Source of the DNA: Paracoccaceae bacterium
GTDB taxonomy: Bacteria; Pseudomonadota; Alphaproteobacteria; Rhodobacterales; Rhodobacteraceae
DNA length: 8,493 nt
Direction: 5' to 3'
NCBI GenBank assembly: GCA_003447515.1
Contig: DLZA01000276.1
Span: 1-8,493 of the forward strand
The notes below the pieces were generated by a model that was given only the letters and a program-made list of their open reading frames with translations, was not told the DNA's origin and did no database searches. This document shows positions 1 to 6,797 of the stretch, piece after piece. Positions within the stretch are counted from its first letter, which is position 1, and each line of letters opens with the position of its first letter. A program made the translations under genes and the position numbers.

Positions 1-342
1 GACAATGCTACGAAGTTGATAAACAATGTGGACACCTGCAATGACTTACGCACAAAATCCCAACTAACTGGAGTACTAAGTCACACAAATAATTTAGCTA
101 AATTGGAAGATGTACCTCATGCTGTATCGATTGAATTAACAAAATTGGACCGTCACGAGGCTCTGTATTACACCAACTCCCAAGGGACTTTGACAGTAGT
201 GATGTTGTGTGGACGATCGCGTGAAATTTCCAACATTACTCGCGAACAAATTCGTACTAACCTCTTTAACCAACGTATTGGCGGATTTGGGCAGCGTCTT
301 TTAGAAGAACTGAAGGCCAACGCGATTATTGAATACAAATGA
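1..342 (+). CDS. surA: SurA-like periplasmic peptidyl-prolyl isomerase/chaperone, C-terminal part (5' end outside window)
   Basis: The frame is open from the first base (reads DNATKLINNV...), so this is the 3' end of a longer gene; the TTG at 16 is not its start. The last 113 codons are present. SurA proteins escort unfolded outer-membrane proteins through the periplasm and carry parvulin-type isomerase domains. The visible part matches the usual tail: a parvulin-like segment with the strand TVVMLCGRSRE, then a basic amphipathic helix ending in LFNQRIGGFGQRLLEELKA and a short beta-strand, as in SurA C-terminal helices. The stop overlaps the pdxA start by 4 bases (ATGA). The surA-pdxA-rsmA order, normally with lptD upstream, is well known in proteobacteria and supports the call. 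The signal peptide and chaperone N-domain cannot be checked here. Confidence 0.8.
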   Translation, partial: DNATKLINNVDTCNDLRTKSQLTGVLSHTNNLAKLEDVPHAVSIELTKLDRHEALYYTNSQGTLTVVMLCGRSREISNITREQIRTNLFNQRIGGFGQRLLEELKANAIIEYK

Positions 343-1310
343 CGCTTCCCATCGCCCTAACATGTGGGGACCCAGCGGGTGTGGGTCCTGAGATTGCAAA
401 TAAAGCTTACGCTGTGTTAAAGAACGAACTGTCGTTTTTCGTCATCGGCGATAGGCGGCATTTTCCAAAATCTGTTGAAATCAGTGATCCAAGTGAGGCA
501 GCCGATACAGACGGATTACCTCTGTTGCATCTGGACTTTATCGCCCCTGCTGTAGCTGGCACATTAGACTATACCAACGCGGCCGGTGTCATTAAATCCA
601 TCGAAACAGCTGTTTTATTTGCAAGGTCTGAAAAGGTCAGTGCCATTTGTACCCTGCCAGTCAACAAAAAAGTTTTGGTGGCGGGTGCGGGTTTCGCACA
701 TCCAGGTCATACAGAGTTTTTAGCGACACTTGGTGGCGTTGAAACAGCTGTAATGATGCTTACCGCGCCTGAGTTATCAGTTGTGCCTGTAACAATACAC
801 GTCTCATTAGAGCATGTAAAAACAATCTTGTCTGCCGATCTGTTGGAACGCACCCTGCGCATCACCCATGATGCTTTGATCCGTGATTTTGGGCTGAACG
901 CGCCACGTTTAGCGGTAGCTGGATTGAACCCGCATGCGGGCGAAGGTGGGTTGATGGGGCGCGAGGAAATCGAACTTATCGTGCCTATCTTGGATAAATT
1001 GCGCGCAGAAGGGTTTAATATTTCTGGACCGTTGCCAGCAGATACTATGTTTCATTCCCCTGCCCGTTCGAAATATGATGTGGCCGTTTGTATGTATCAC
1101 GATCAGGCACTGATACCAATCAAAACCCTAAATTTTTGGGCAGGGGTAAACATAACCCTTGGCCTACCATTTATTCGTACTTCGCCTGATCACGGCACCG
1201 CGTTTGATATTGCGGGGCAAGGTATTGCAGATCCCACTAGCTTAATCGAGGCCCTGCGACGCGCACGCGATATGGCCAATGCACGGGCAGTTTATAATGA
1301 CAAGCATTGA
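339..1310 (+). CDS. pdxA: 4-hydroxythreonine-4-phosphate dehydrogenase PdxA
   Basis: PdxA oxidises 4-phosphohydroxy-L-threonine with NAD(P)+; the decarboxylated product is condensed with deoxyxylulose 5-phosphate by PdxJ to give pyridoxine phosphate in the cytoplasm. The 323 residues match the family length. Visible motifs are the N-terminal [10 protein letters not shown] (9-18), LPVNKK (106-111), HPGHTEF (121-127), NPHAGEGG (197-204), [11 protein letters not shown] (252-262) and the C-terminal [13 protein letters not shown] (281-293). His154, His199 and His254 sit where the divalent-metal ligands of E. coli PdxA lie (166, 211, 266, a constant offset of 12). The ATG at 339 overlaps the surA stop as ATGA, suggesting translational coupling. 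The gene is intact, with no unusual residues. Its product pathway supplies PLP, which the 5-aminolevulinate synthase at the right edge also needs. Confidence 0.97.
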   Translation: MTLPIALTCGDPAGVGPEIANKAYAVLKNELSFFVIGDRRHFPKSVEISDPSEAADTDGLPLLHLDFIAPAVAGTLDYTNAAGVIKSIETAVLFARSEKVSAICTLPVNKKVLVAGAGFAHPGHTEFLATLGGVETAVMMLTAPELSVVPVTIHVSLEHVKTILSADLLERTLRITHDALIRDFGLNAPRLAVAGLNPHAGEGGLMGREEIELIVPILDKLRAEGFNISGPLPADTMFHSPARSKYDVAVCMYHDQALIPIKTLNFWAGVNITLGLPFIRTSPDHGTAFDIAGQGIADPTSLIEALRRARDMANARAVYNDKH

Positions 1311-2136
1311 TGGCCTACCACCACTACGCGAGGTAATTAATAAGCATGGTCTTTTCGCGAAGAAGACGTTGGGGCAAAACTTTTTGCTGGATCTTAATCT
1401 GACAGGAAAAATTGCGCGACAAGCCGGGGACTTGACGAACAGCGATGTATTTGAGGTAGGACCTGGGCCTGGTGGGCTAACACGGGCGTTATTGTACGAG
1501 GGTGCGAGGCGGGTTGTAGCGATTGAACAAGATAAACGATGCCTGCCTGCGCTGGCAGAAATTTCAGCGCATTACAACGGAAAGTTGGAGGTATGGGAGG
1601 GTGATGCGTTGAAGATTAATCCACTTGCACAGATGAACACACCGGTTAGGGTTGTTTCAAATTTGCCCTACAATGTCGGAACAGAGTTGCTGACACGTTG
1701 GTTGTCTCCACCAGATTGGCCACCGTTTTGGCAAAGTCTGACGTTGATGTTTCAAAAAGAAGTTGCGAGACGGATCGTGGCAAAGCCAAGAACGAAAGCG
1801 TACGGACGGTTGTCAATCCTTGCACAATGGCGTTGTGATGTGAAGATCGTGATGGACATTCCTCCAGCTGCGTTCACCCCACCACCAAAAGTGACTTCGG
1901 CTGTCGTGCATTTAGAGCGGTTAGAAAAGCCACGTTTTGAAGCAGACGGACATACCCTATCAAGAGTAGTAGCACAGGCATTTAGCCAGCGGAGAAAGAT
2001 GCTGCGAGCCAGCTTAAAGGGCATTGTGCCTGATTTAGAAGACCAGTTGCTGGCGGCGGATATCAAACCAACCCAACGCGCTGAAGAGATCGGGCTGGAA
2101 CAATTCTGCAATCTTAGCGAATTAATTCGAGGTTAG
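1297..2136 (+). CDS. rsmA: 16S rRNA (adenine(1518)-N6/adenine(1519)-N6)-dimethyltransferase RsmA (KsgA)
   Basis: RsmA uses S-adenosylmethionine to dimethylate two adjacent adenines in the 3'-terminal hairpin of 16S rRNA, a late checkpoint in 30S assembly; its loss gives kasugamycin resistance. Numbered from the chosen ATG (279 aa): [10 protein letters not shown] (23-32), SAM motif [10 protein letters not shown] (54-62), acidic ribose-binding Glu77, Asp103, catalytic NLPY (122-125), FTPPPKVTS (193-201) and the basic QRRKMLR (231-237) in the C-terminal domain. I prefer the ATG at 1297, giving [14 protein letters not shown], which resembles remembered rhodobacterial KsgA starts, over the in-frame ATG at 1279, which would only add MHGQFI. 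The gene overlaps pdxA by 14 bases and no clear Shine-Dalgarno precedes it, so coupled translation is likely. It ends 5 bases from the convergent DUF4167 gene. Confidence 0.96.
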   Translation: MTSIDGLPPLREVINKHGLFAKKTLGQNFLLDLNLTGKIARQAGDLTNSDVFEVGPGPGGLTRALLYEGARRVVAIEQDKRCLPALAEISAHYNGKLEVWEGDALKINPLAQMNTPVRVVSNLPYNVGTELLTRWLSPPDWPPFWQSLTLMFQKEVARRIVAKPRTKAYGRLSILAQWRCDVKIVMDIPPAAFTPPPKVTSAVVHLERLEKPRFEADGHTLSRVVAQAFSQRRKMLRASLKGIVPDLEDQLLAADIKPTQRAEEIGLEQFCNLSELIRG

Positions 2137-2141
2137 AACCA

Positions 2142-2726
2142 TTACGCTACTTCTGGCGCGTCGCCCTTGTTTTCTGTGGCCTCAGCAACGATGTCGGCGG
2201 GACTTGCAACTACAGGCTTTGATGCTTTTTTGCGCGGGGCCGGTTTCTTCACAGGTTTTTCAGGTTTGCTTTCAGGTGTCTCAACCAAGTTGGTCTCATC
2301 TTTTGTAGTAGGAAAAATATCTGCGCCCACCGACATGGTGGGCTGCTCACTAGAGGTGTCAATTAGAACCTGATTATGCTTATCAGTGAGCTGTTCACTT
2401 TTTATGTTGGATTGACTTTGTTGGTTCTGCTGTCGCTGTGCATCCTGCTGTTCCCGGCGCGCATCAATTTCGCGCTGCGCATCACCAAGCAAACGTACAT
2501 AATGTTCCGCATGCTGGAGAAAGTTTTCATGTGCGACCCGATCACCCGACAGCTGAGCATCACGAGCTAACATTTGATATTTGTCGATTATCTGTTGGGG
2601 CGTGCCACGCACCTTGCCCTCAGGGCCAGAACTGTCAAACACGCGATTTACCACATTAGTGGGATTATTGTTGTTATTGCGGTTACGGTTTTTATTTCGC
2701 GACCGAGATTTGTTTGAAGATCTCAT
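2142..2726 (-). CDS. DUF4167 domain protein, basic Asn/Arg-rich N-terminus, possibly RNA-binding
   Basis: The protein has 194 residues and an unknown biochemical role. Residues 1-21 are a low-complexity basic Arg/Lys/Asn/Ser tract, ending in a run of five asparagines. Residues 24-90 form the conserved DUF4167 core, including VNRVFDSSGPEGKVRGTPQQI, ARDAQLSGDR and ENFLQHAEHY, predicted here as mostly helical. Residues 91-106 are Gln-rich (REQQDAQRQQNQQSQ), and the rest is acidic and disordered with a Pro/Lys stretch at 153-172. No signal peptide, membrane segment or catalytic motif is seen. In alphaproteobacteria this family is commonly found just after prfA-prmC, as here, although a 204-base gap separates it from prmC. 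Nucleic-acid binding and a ribosome-related role are inferences from the basic tract and the neighbours. The ATG start gives the usual MRSS opening; the nearest AAAGG is rather far upstream (about 12 bases). Confidence 0.88.
   Translation of the reverse strand: MRSSNKSRSRNKNRNRNNNNNPTNVVNRVFDSSGPEGKVRGTPQQIIDKYQMLARDAQLSGDRVAHENFLQHAEHYVRLLGDAQREIDARREQQDAQRQQNQQSQSNIKSEQLTDKHNQVLIDTSSEQPTMSVGADIFPTTKDETNLVETPESKPEKPVKKPAPRKKASKPVVASPADIVAEATENKGDAPEVA
2155..2175 (+). terminator. possible weak intrinsic terminator for surA-pdxA-rsmA
   Basis: About 20 bases after the rsmA stop, the plus strand reads GGCG-cgt-CGCC (2155-2165), a 4-bp all-GC stem with a 3-base loop, followed by a T-rich but interrupted tract (cTTGTTTTC). 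It lies inside the 3' end of the convergent DUF4167 gene. The stem is short and the U-tract imperfect, so it is only a candidate; the 5-base gap between the two stops leaves no space for a terminator outside coding sequence. Confidence 0.25.
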
Positions 2727-2885
2727 GTGATCTGTGAACCTTTGTTCTCTTAGATTTTTGGGGCCAATAACATGTCGACGTTCCAGGTGTCTAACTGGGT
2801 GTTTAGGATGAGAACGCTTCTAGTTCCATCATCCGTACCAATGAAATACAATGTCTTCTGGAGCCATTACAACCCAAAATACGAT

Positions 2886-2891
2886 ATTATA
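2886..2891 (-). promoter_or_regulatory. possible -10 element of a promoter for the DUF4167 gene
   Basis: On the minus strand the AT-rich gap reads ACTTATAATATCG, giving a perfect TATAAT about 160 bases before the DUF4167 start. No good -35 hexamer lies 16-18 bases upstream. AT-rich DNA produces such boxes by chance, so this is weak; it is listed because the 204-base gap from prmC makes an independent promoter plausible. Confidence 0.25.
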
Positions 2892-2930
2892 AGTAAATTT
2901 TACAAGTTTATTGGCTAGTTTAGCAATATC

Positions 2931-3767
2931 TCACACATTTACTGATACAATACGTGGATGGCCACCGAGATCTGGATGAATAACGACCGGACCGATTCCG
3001 GTGTTAGCAAAGATATCATATACTTTTTGGCCTTGGTCTTTACCTATTTCAAAGAAAGCTCGGCCGCCTGGCGTGAGATAATTTTTTAAATCTTTTGCAA
3101 GGTTACGATAGGCTGATAGGCCATCACCACCAGTTGTAAGGGCCAGATGAGGTTCGTGGTTGCACACCGCAGGTTCAAGTTCTAACATTTCTGCCTCAGT
3201 GATGTAAGGTGGATTGCTTACAATCAAATCAAATTGACCGTTCACTTCGGAGAACCAATCGGAGATTTGCAAAGTGGCACGGTCAGTCAGATCAAGACCA
3301 TCAACATTTTCAGAAGCAATTTTTAGCGCAGCCTCCGAAATATCCACCCCAATACCCATGGCTTGTGGTAACTCAGACAAAAGCGATAATAGGATACAGC
3401 CTGATCCCGTGCCAAGGTCTAGGATTGTAGCAGGTTCCGGCCCCTGCAACGCCAACTCAATCAGCGTTTCGGTTTCAGGGCGCGGGTCAAGCACGTCCGG
3501 GGTGACGCAGAAGTCATATTTCCAAAAAGCACGTTTACCAGTAATGTGCGAAATTGGCGTGTGGGCGGCGCGGCAGTGAATTGTGTGTTCGAACTGGGCG
3601 ACCTGTTGGGGGGTCAGCATGCGGGACAGTGCAATTGGCAGGCGACTCGGTGAAATGTCTAAAATATGAGCCATAAGGATGCGGGCATCCCTTGCTGCTC
3701 CATCGCCTATAGAGGCAGTCAATAGTTTGGTACCACTGCGGAGCACCATTGAAGCAGTTTGTATCAT
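2931..3767 (-). CDS. prmC: peptide chain release factor N5-glutamine methyltransferase PrmC (HemK)
   Basis: PrmC transfers a methyl group from SAM to the glutamine of the GGQ motif of release factors 1 and 2, which raises termination efficiency. The 278 residues match the family. An N-terminal helical, factor-binding domain (about 1-75) is followed by a Rossmann methyltransferase domain: PRPETE (95-100), SAM motif [11 protein letters not shown] (116-125), acidic Asp142 after strand 2, the substrate-binding NPPY (185-188), and EPHLAL (205-210). The start ATG overlaps the prfA stop by 4 bases (ATGA), so enzyme and substrate are translated from one coupled message, the classic prfA-prmC pair. 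An internal Met7 is a less likely start. The older name HemK came from a wrongly presumed haem role; proximity to hemA here is not evidence for one. Confidence 0.96.
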   Translation of the reverse strand: MIQTASMVLRSGTKLLTASIGDGAARDARILMAHILDISPSRLPIALSRMLTPQQVAQFEHTIHCRAAHTPISHITGKRAFWKYDFCVTPDVLDPRPETETLIELALQGPEPATILDLGTGSGCILLSLLSELPQAMGIGVDISEAALKIASENVDGLDLTDRATLQISDWFSEVNGQFDLIVSNPPYITEAEMLELEPAVCNHEPHLALTTGGDGLSAYRNLAKDLKNYLTPGGRAFFEIGKDQGQKVYDIFANTGIGPVVIHPDLGGHPRIVSVNV

Positions 3768-4816
3768 GGATCCATTTCCGCCAACTTTACCGCCTGATCA
3801 TTGAGAATCAACGCATCAATTATTTCATCCAGATCTCCCTGCATTACCTGATCTAATTTATAAAGCGTAAGGTTTATGCGGTGGTCAGTCATTCGGCCTT
3901 GTGGAAAATTATAGGTACGGATACGTTCGGATCTGTCTCCTGATCCGACCTGCCCTTTACGTGATGCGGCACGCTCAGCATCCACCGCTTGACGTTTGAG
4001 ATCGTATAGACGAGTGCGAAGTACTTGCATCGCGATTTCGCGATTGCGATGCTGGGATTTTTCGGAACTTACTACGATTATATTGGTCGGGAGATGTAGG
4101 ATACGAACTGCGGAGTCCGTAGTGTTGACGTGCTGCCCGCCTGAACCTGAAGCACGCATTGTATCGATACGTATATCAGTGCTGGGTATGTCGATGTCAA
4201 CGTCATCAGCCTCTGGGAGAACTGCGACGGTGGCAGCGGAGGTATGGATGCGTCCACCGCTTTCAGTCGCGGGTACGCGCTGGACTCGGTGCACACCACT
4301 TTCAAACTTCATGCGAGCAAAAACGCCCTGCCCTTTCACACTGACAACTGCTTCTTTTAGCCCACCTAAATCGGAGTTAGAATGTTCCATCACTTCGAAA
4401 TTCCACCCTACCTTTTCAGCATAGCGTTGGTACATGGTCAAAAGATCACCAGCAAAAAGTGCTGCTTCATCCCCACCTGTGCCTGGTCGAATTTCAAGAA
4501 TTGCAGAGCGTTCATCGGCTTCGTCTTTTGGGATCAAAGTCAATTGCACCTGATGTTCGAGATCTGGAAGTGCCGCTCGCAATCTATTCAGCTCCTCGGC
4601 TGCCAGCGCCCGCATTTCTGGATCCAACATCATTAACTCAGTGTCTTCAATATCAGACAGAAGAACCTGGTAGGATTGAATCTGGTCAACCACAGGGCGC
4701 AAATCAGAGTATTCTTTGGATAAAACAGCAAAATCACCCGAAACACCTTCTGATAGCTTCGCTTCTAGGAAGGCGAAGCGTTGTTTAATTTGTTGTAATT
4801 TGTCTGTCGGGATCAT
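3764..4816 (-). CDS. prfA: peptide chain release factor 1 (RF1)
   Basis: RF1 reads UAA and UAG in the ribosomal A site and triggers peptidyl-tRNA hydrolysis. The protein is 350 aa, slightly shorter than E. coli RF1. Domain 1 is an N-terminal helical bundle (about 1-105). [18 protein letters not shown] (108-125) starts domain 2; the PxT-type stop-codon recognition motif is PAT (182-184) in [14 protein letters not shown]. The catalytic GGQ (226-228) lies in [16 protein letters not shown], and [18 protein letters not shown] (291-308) is typical. PAT rather than SPF, together with the length, separates RF1 from RF2; an intact domain 1 and codon-recognition domain separate it from the shorter ArfB-type rescue hydrolases. 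Gln228 is the expected target of the adjacent PrmC. The Shine-Dalgarno is weak. No frameshift is present, unlike the programmed site in RF2 genes. Confidence 0.97.
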   Translation of the reverse strand: MIPTDKLQQIKQRFAFLEAKLSEGVSGDFAVLSKEYSDLRPVVDQIQSYQVLLSDIEDTELMMLDPEMRALAAEELNRLRAALPDLEHQVQLTLIPKDEADERSAILEIRPGTGGDEAALFAGDLLTMYQRYAEKVGWNFEVMEHSNSDLGGLKEAVVSVKGQGVFARMKFESGVHRVQRVPATESGGRIHTSAATVAVLPEADDVDIDIPSTDIRIDTMRASGSGGQHVNTTDSAVRILHLPTNIIVVSSEKSQHRNREIAMQVLRTRLYDLKRQAVDAERAASRKGQVGSGDRSERIRTYNFPQGRMTDHRINLTLYKLDQVMQGDLDEIIDALILNDQAVKLAEMDP

Positions 4817-5110
4817 AGTTTCAATCGTTTTTGGTGCATGTAGAGTAAAGGGTTAAGTAACAACTAACGAATTTTGTATTCCTCTGAAACCGTAGTTTGT
4901 TTGTCTTTCCGGTCGTAAGCCCTGATGTCCCAGTGCTGGCCAGCAAGAATACTGGATAGTACACAAACTGTTATCTCACACTTTATGCAAGACCTGCGGG
5001 TTTAACGCGGGCAAAAAATATTTTCTATGGCAATTTGGTGGCCTTGCCAGGCAAGATGAAAGATGTCAACGAAACAGGTGAATTCTTGAAAAGTTAGGAA
5101 AGTCTATTTC
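4817..5110. other. 294-base gap between the DUF1499 gene and prfA
   Basis: No convincing gene is seen. The gap holds the candidate prfA promoter and palindrome (4934-4974), a second dyad CTTGCC-a-GGCAAG (5043-5055) near a TTGACA on the minus strand (5069-5064), a direct repeat GCGGG-tttaac-GCGGG around 4996-5011, and a plus-strand frame without stops from 4960 to 5097 that lacks a good start. No clear hairpin plus T-run ends the upstream DUF1499 unit. The length is more than a simple promoter needs, so remnants of a lost gene or a small RNA are possible but unsupported. Confidence 0.6.
4934..4974 (-). promoter_or_regulatory. candidate prfA promoter with a perfect 12-base palindrome at the expected start site
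   Basis: On the minus strand ATAACA (4974-4969, four of six matches to TTGACA), a 17-base spacer and TATTCT (4951-4946, four of six to TATAAT) make a plausible housekeeping promoter about 120 bases ahead of prfA. Directly after the -10 lies TGCTGGCCAGCA (4945-4934), a perfect 12-base palindrome spanning the expected transcription start. It is enclosed by a looser CCAGT/ACTGG inverted repeat (4930-4934 and 4951-4955). A repressor operator in this position is a reasonable guess, but no protein is known for it. Both hexamers are only partial matches. Confidence 0.3.
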
Positions 5111-5581
5111 TTATCGCGCAATCGGCGATTGAAGCGCCGCAGTCCAGGCTTTAATACGCGCCTCATTCACGCCTAAATCAAAATAACCGAAACGGGATCT
5201 GGAATAAATAATCAGGCGGGATCTCCCGTCATCTTCGGATACAATCTTAACCGAAATATAATCAGGAAAAGCCATAAATTTCGAGCGCTGTTCATATGTG
5301 ACATGACCTATTATGGCGCTGCCCGCAAGAACGGTCACTGACGGTTGCAACAACGTTAATTTTTCAATTTTTTCAGCTAAATCAGTAACCGCCAAATCCA
5401 AAATCATGCTGTCAATGTCTTGTCCGTCGCGCATGAGATATTGGTTTGGCCGCGAACTTTTCTCAACCACTTGAGGATCCACATGCCACTTTTCGACATC
5501 GATAGGCGCGACACGCGGCCAAATAACCGTGACAAATAGAAGTGCAAGGCTTACTGCTATCACCGTAAATTTCCTACGCAT
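5111..5581 (-). CDS. DUF1499 family protein, single N-terminal membrane anchor or signal peptide
   Basis: The 156-residue protein has unknown function. The N-terminus MRRKF is followed by a hydrophobic helix at about 6-22, which is either a signal anchor or a Sec signal peptide; no lipobox cysteine is present, and the protein contains no cysteine at all. The C-terminal half matches the DUF1499 pattern I recall: PDYISVKI (106-113), DDGRSRLIIYSRSRFGYFDLGVN (117-139) with the SRSRxGxxDLGVN signature, then an AR..AW.AAL helix (141-150). The rest is expected to sit in the periplasm. It starts 18 bases after the ispG stop, so the two are probably co-transcribed. That link to isoprenoid precursor synthesis is context only. 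The family assignment is fairly firm; the function is not known to me. Confidence 0.82.
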   Translation of the reverse strand: MRRKFTVIAVSLALLFVTVIWPRVAPIDVEKWHVDPQVVEKSSRPNQYLMRDGQDIDSMILDLAVTDLAEKIEKLTLLQPSVTVLAGSAIIGHVTYEQRSKFMAFPDYISVKIVSEDDGRSRLIIYSRSRFGYFDLGVNEARIKAWTAALQSPIAR

Positions 5582-5599
5582 CTTGAATTAGTCAGCAGA

Positions 5600-6718
5600 T
5601 TACTTCGCAGCGTTCACTATATTCAGTTCAGCAGCTTTAATTTCGACCTGTTCCACAATGTGGTCTATCATTTTATCATTAGACATTTTGTGGCTTTGCG
5701 CTCCTGCTAAGTAAACCATACCAGACCCAGCACCGCCACCCGTAAAACCGACATCAGTCATAAGTGCTTCGCCCGGACCATTAACGACACAGCCAATAAT
5801 GGACAAAGACATAGGCGTTTTAATGTGTTCAAGCCGTTTTTCCAGCGCTTCAACAGTTTTGATCACGTCAAAACCCTGACGCGCACAGCTTGGGCAAGAA
5901 ACGATGTTCACGCCTCGGTGTCGCAATCCAAGGGACTTTAGGATTTCGAAGCCGACTTTAACCTCTTCTACTGGATCTGCCGACAGAGACACTCGCAAAG
6001 TGTCTCCAATACCTGCCCACAACAAGCCTCCTAATCCGATGGAAGATTTGATTGTGCCAGAGGTTAACCCACCAGCTTCTGTAATACCAAGATGGATCGG
6101 AGCATCAGTCGCCTCAGCTAAGCCTTGATAGGCCGCGGTGGCCATAAAAACATCAGAAGCTTTAACCGAAATCTTAAATTCGTGAAAATCATTATCCTGC
6201 AAAATGCGAATGTGACTCAAACCGCTTTCAATCATAGCTTCGGGACACGGCTCACCAAACTTTTCAAGTAAGTGTTTTTCAAGAGAACCCGCGTTCACAC
6301 CAATGCGTAGAGAAGCATTGTTGTCACGGGCAGCTTTTATTACCTCGTTCACCCGATCAGGCGAACCGATGTTACCGGGGTTGATCCGCAGACATGCGGC
6401 TCCAGCCTCGGCGGCTTCAACCCCACGTTTGTAGTGGAAATGGATATCAGCGACGATTGGTACCGGGCTTTCGCGGCAAATTTCATGCATAGCTTTGGTC
6501 GATGCTTCGTCTGGACAGGACACGCGGACGATATCGGCCCCTGCATCAGCGCAAGCAATTACCTGTTTAATTGTCGAAGACGCATCATGGGTCAACGTGT
6601 TAGTCATGGTTTGCACCGAAATTGGAGCGTCGCCTCCAACGGGTACTTTCCCCACCATGATTTGGCGGGATTTGCGGCGATAAATATTACGCCAAGGGCG
6701 GACGTGGTTCAACGACAT
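5600..6718 (-). CDS. ispG: (E)-4-hydroxy-3-methylbut-2-enyl-diphosphate synthase IspG (GcpE)
   Basis: IspG reductively opens 2-C-methyl-D-erythritol 2,4-cyclodiphosphate to HMBPP in the MEP isoprenoid pathway, using a [4Fe-4S] cluster fed by flavodoxin or ferredoxin. Numbered from the chosen ATG (372 aa), the TIM-barrel domain runs to about 265 and includes SVQTMTNT (34-41), [10 protein letters not shown] (61-70), IVADIHFHY (88-96), RINPGNIG (111-118) and ITEAGG (212-217). The C-terminal cluster domain carries CPSC (Cys275, Cys278) and Cys310 in GCVVNGPGE with ligand Glu317, a constant offset of 5 from E. coli (270, 273, 305, 312). I chose ATG 6718 ([20 protein letters not shown]) over the TTG at 6733 because it fits the remembered homologue start and has GGA about 6 bases upstream. 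It lies 79 bases after the RodZ-like gene and 18 before the DUF1499 gene. Confidence 0.97.
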   Translation of the reverse strand: MSLNHVRPWRNIYRRKSRQIMVGKVPVGGDAPISVQTMTNTLTHDASSTIKQVIACADAGADIVRVSCPDEASTKAMHEICRESPVPIVADIHFHYKRGVEAAEAGAACLRINPGNIGSPDRVNEVIKAARDNNASLRIGVNAGSLEKHLLEKFGEPCPEAMIESGLSHIRILQDNDFHEFKISVKASDVFMATAAYQGLAEATDAPIHLGITEAGGLTSGTIKSSIGLGGLLWAGIGDTLRVSLSADPVEEVKVGFEILKSLGLRHRGVNIVSCPSCARQGFDVIKTVEALEKRLEHIKTPMSLSIIGCVVNGPGEALMTDVGFTGGGAGSGMVYLAGAQSHKMSNDKMIDHIVEQVEIKAAELNIVNAAK

Positions 6719-6797
6719 ATCGATTCCAGGCAAGGTATAATTGTATGTTTACCGTTAGCAGTTTGCAGCAGAAGATAAAAAGGCGCAATGCCGTAGA

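Noticed and set aside
1279..1296. Upstream ATG adding MHGQFI to RsmA
   Set aside because: The six extra residues do not look like homologue starts, whereas the ATG at 1297 gives the expected opening.
1752..2111. 119-codon minus-strand open frame inside rsmA
   Set aside because: It is an antisense shadow over the conserved rsmA C-terminal half, with no motif and no promoter or ribosome site.
2914..2930. Imperfect hairpin around GCTAgttTAGC just after the prmC stop
   Set aside because: It is a 4-bp AT-rich stem in AT-rich DNA without a T-run on the minus strand, and not distinguishable from chance.
3996..4424. 142-codon plus-strand open frame inside prfA
   Set aside because: It is the antisense shadow of prfA, Cys/Arg/Ser-rich without any recognisable motif, while the prfA frame is fully conserved.
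6719..6733. TTG start adding MPGID to IspG
   Set aside because: A TTG codon with no better ribosome site; the ATG at 6718 gives the typical MSLN...[11 protein letters not shown] start.
6434..6778. 114-codon plus-strand open frame over the ispG start
   Set aside because: Its composition is that of the complement of ispG, with no family resemblance; ispG has all its cluster ligands.
6777..6792. Possible terminator GGC-attgc-GCC plus five T between the RodZ-like gene and ispG (minus strand)
   Set aside because: The stem is only 3 bp, too weak for an intrinsic terminator, and the 79-base spacing fits an operon.
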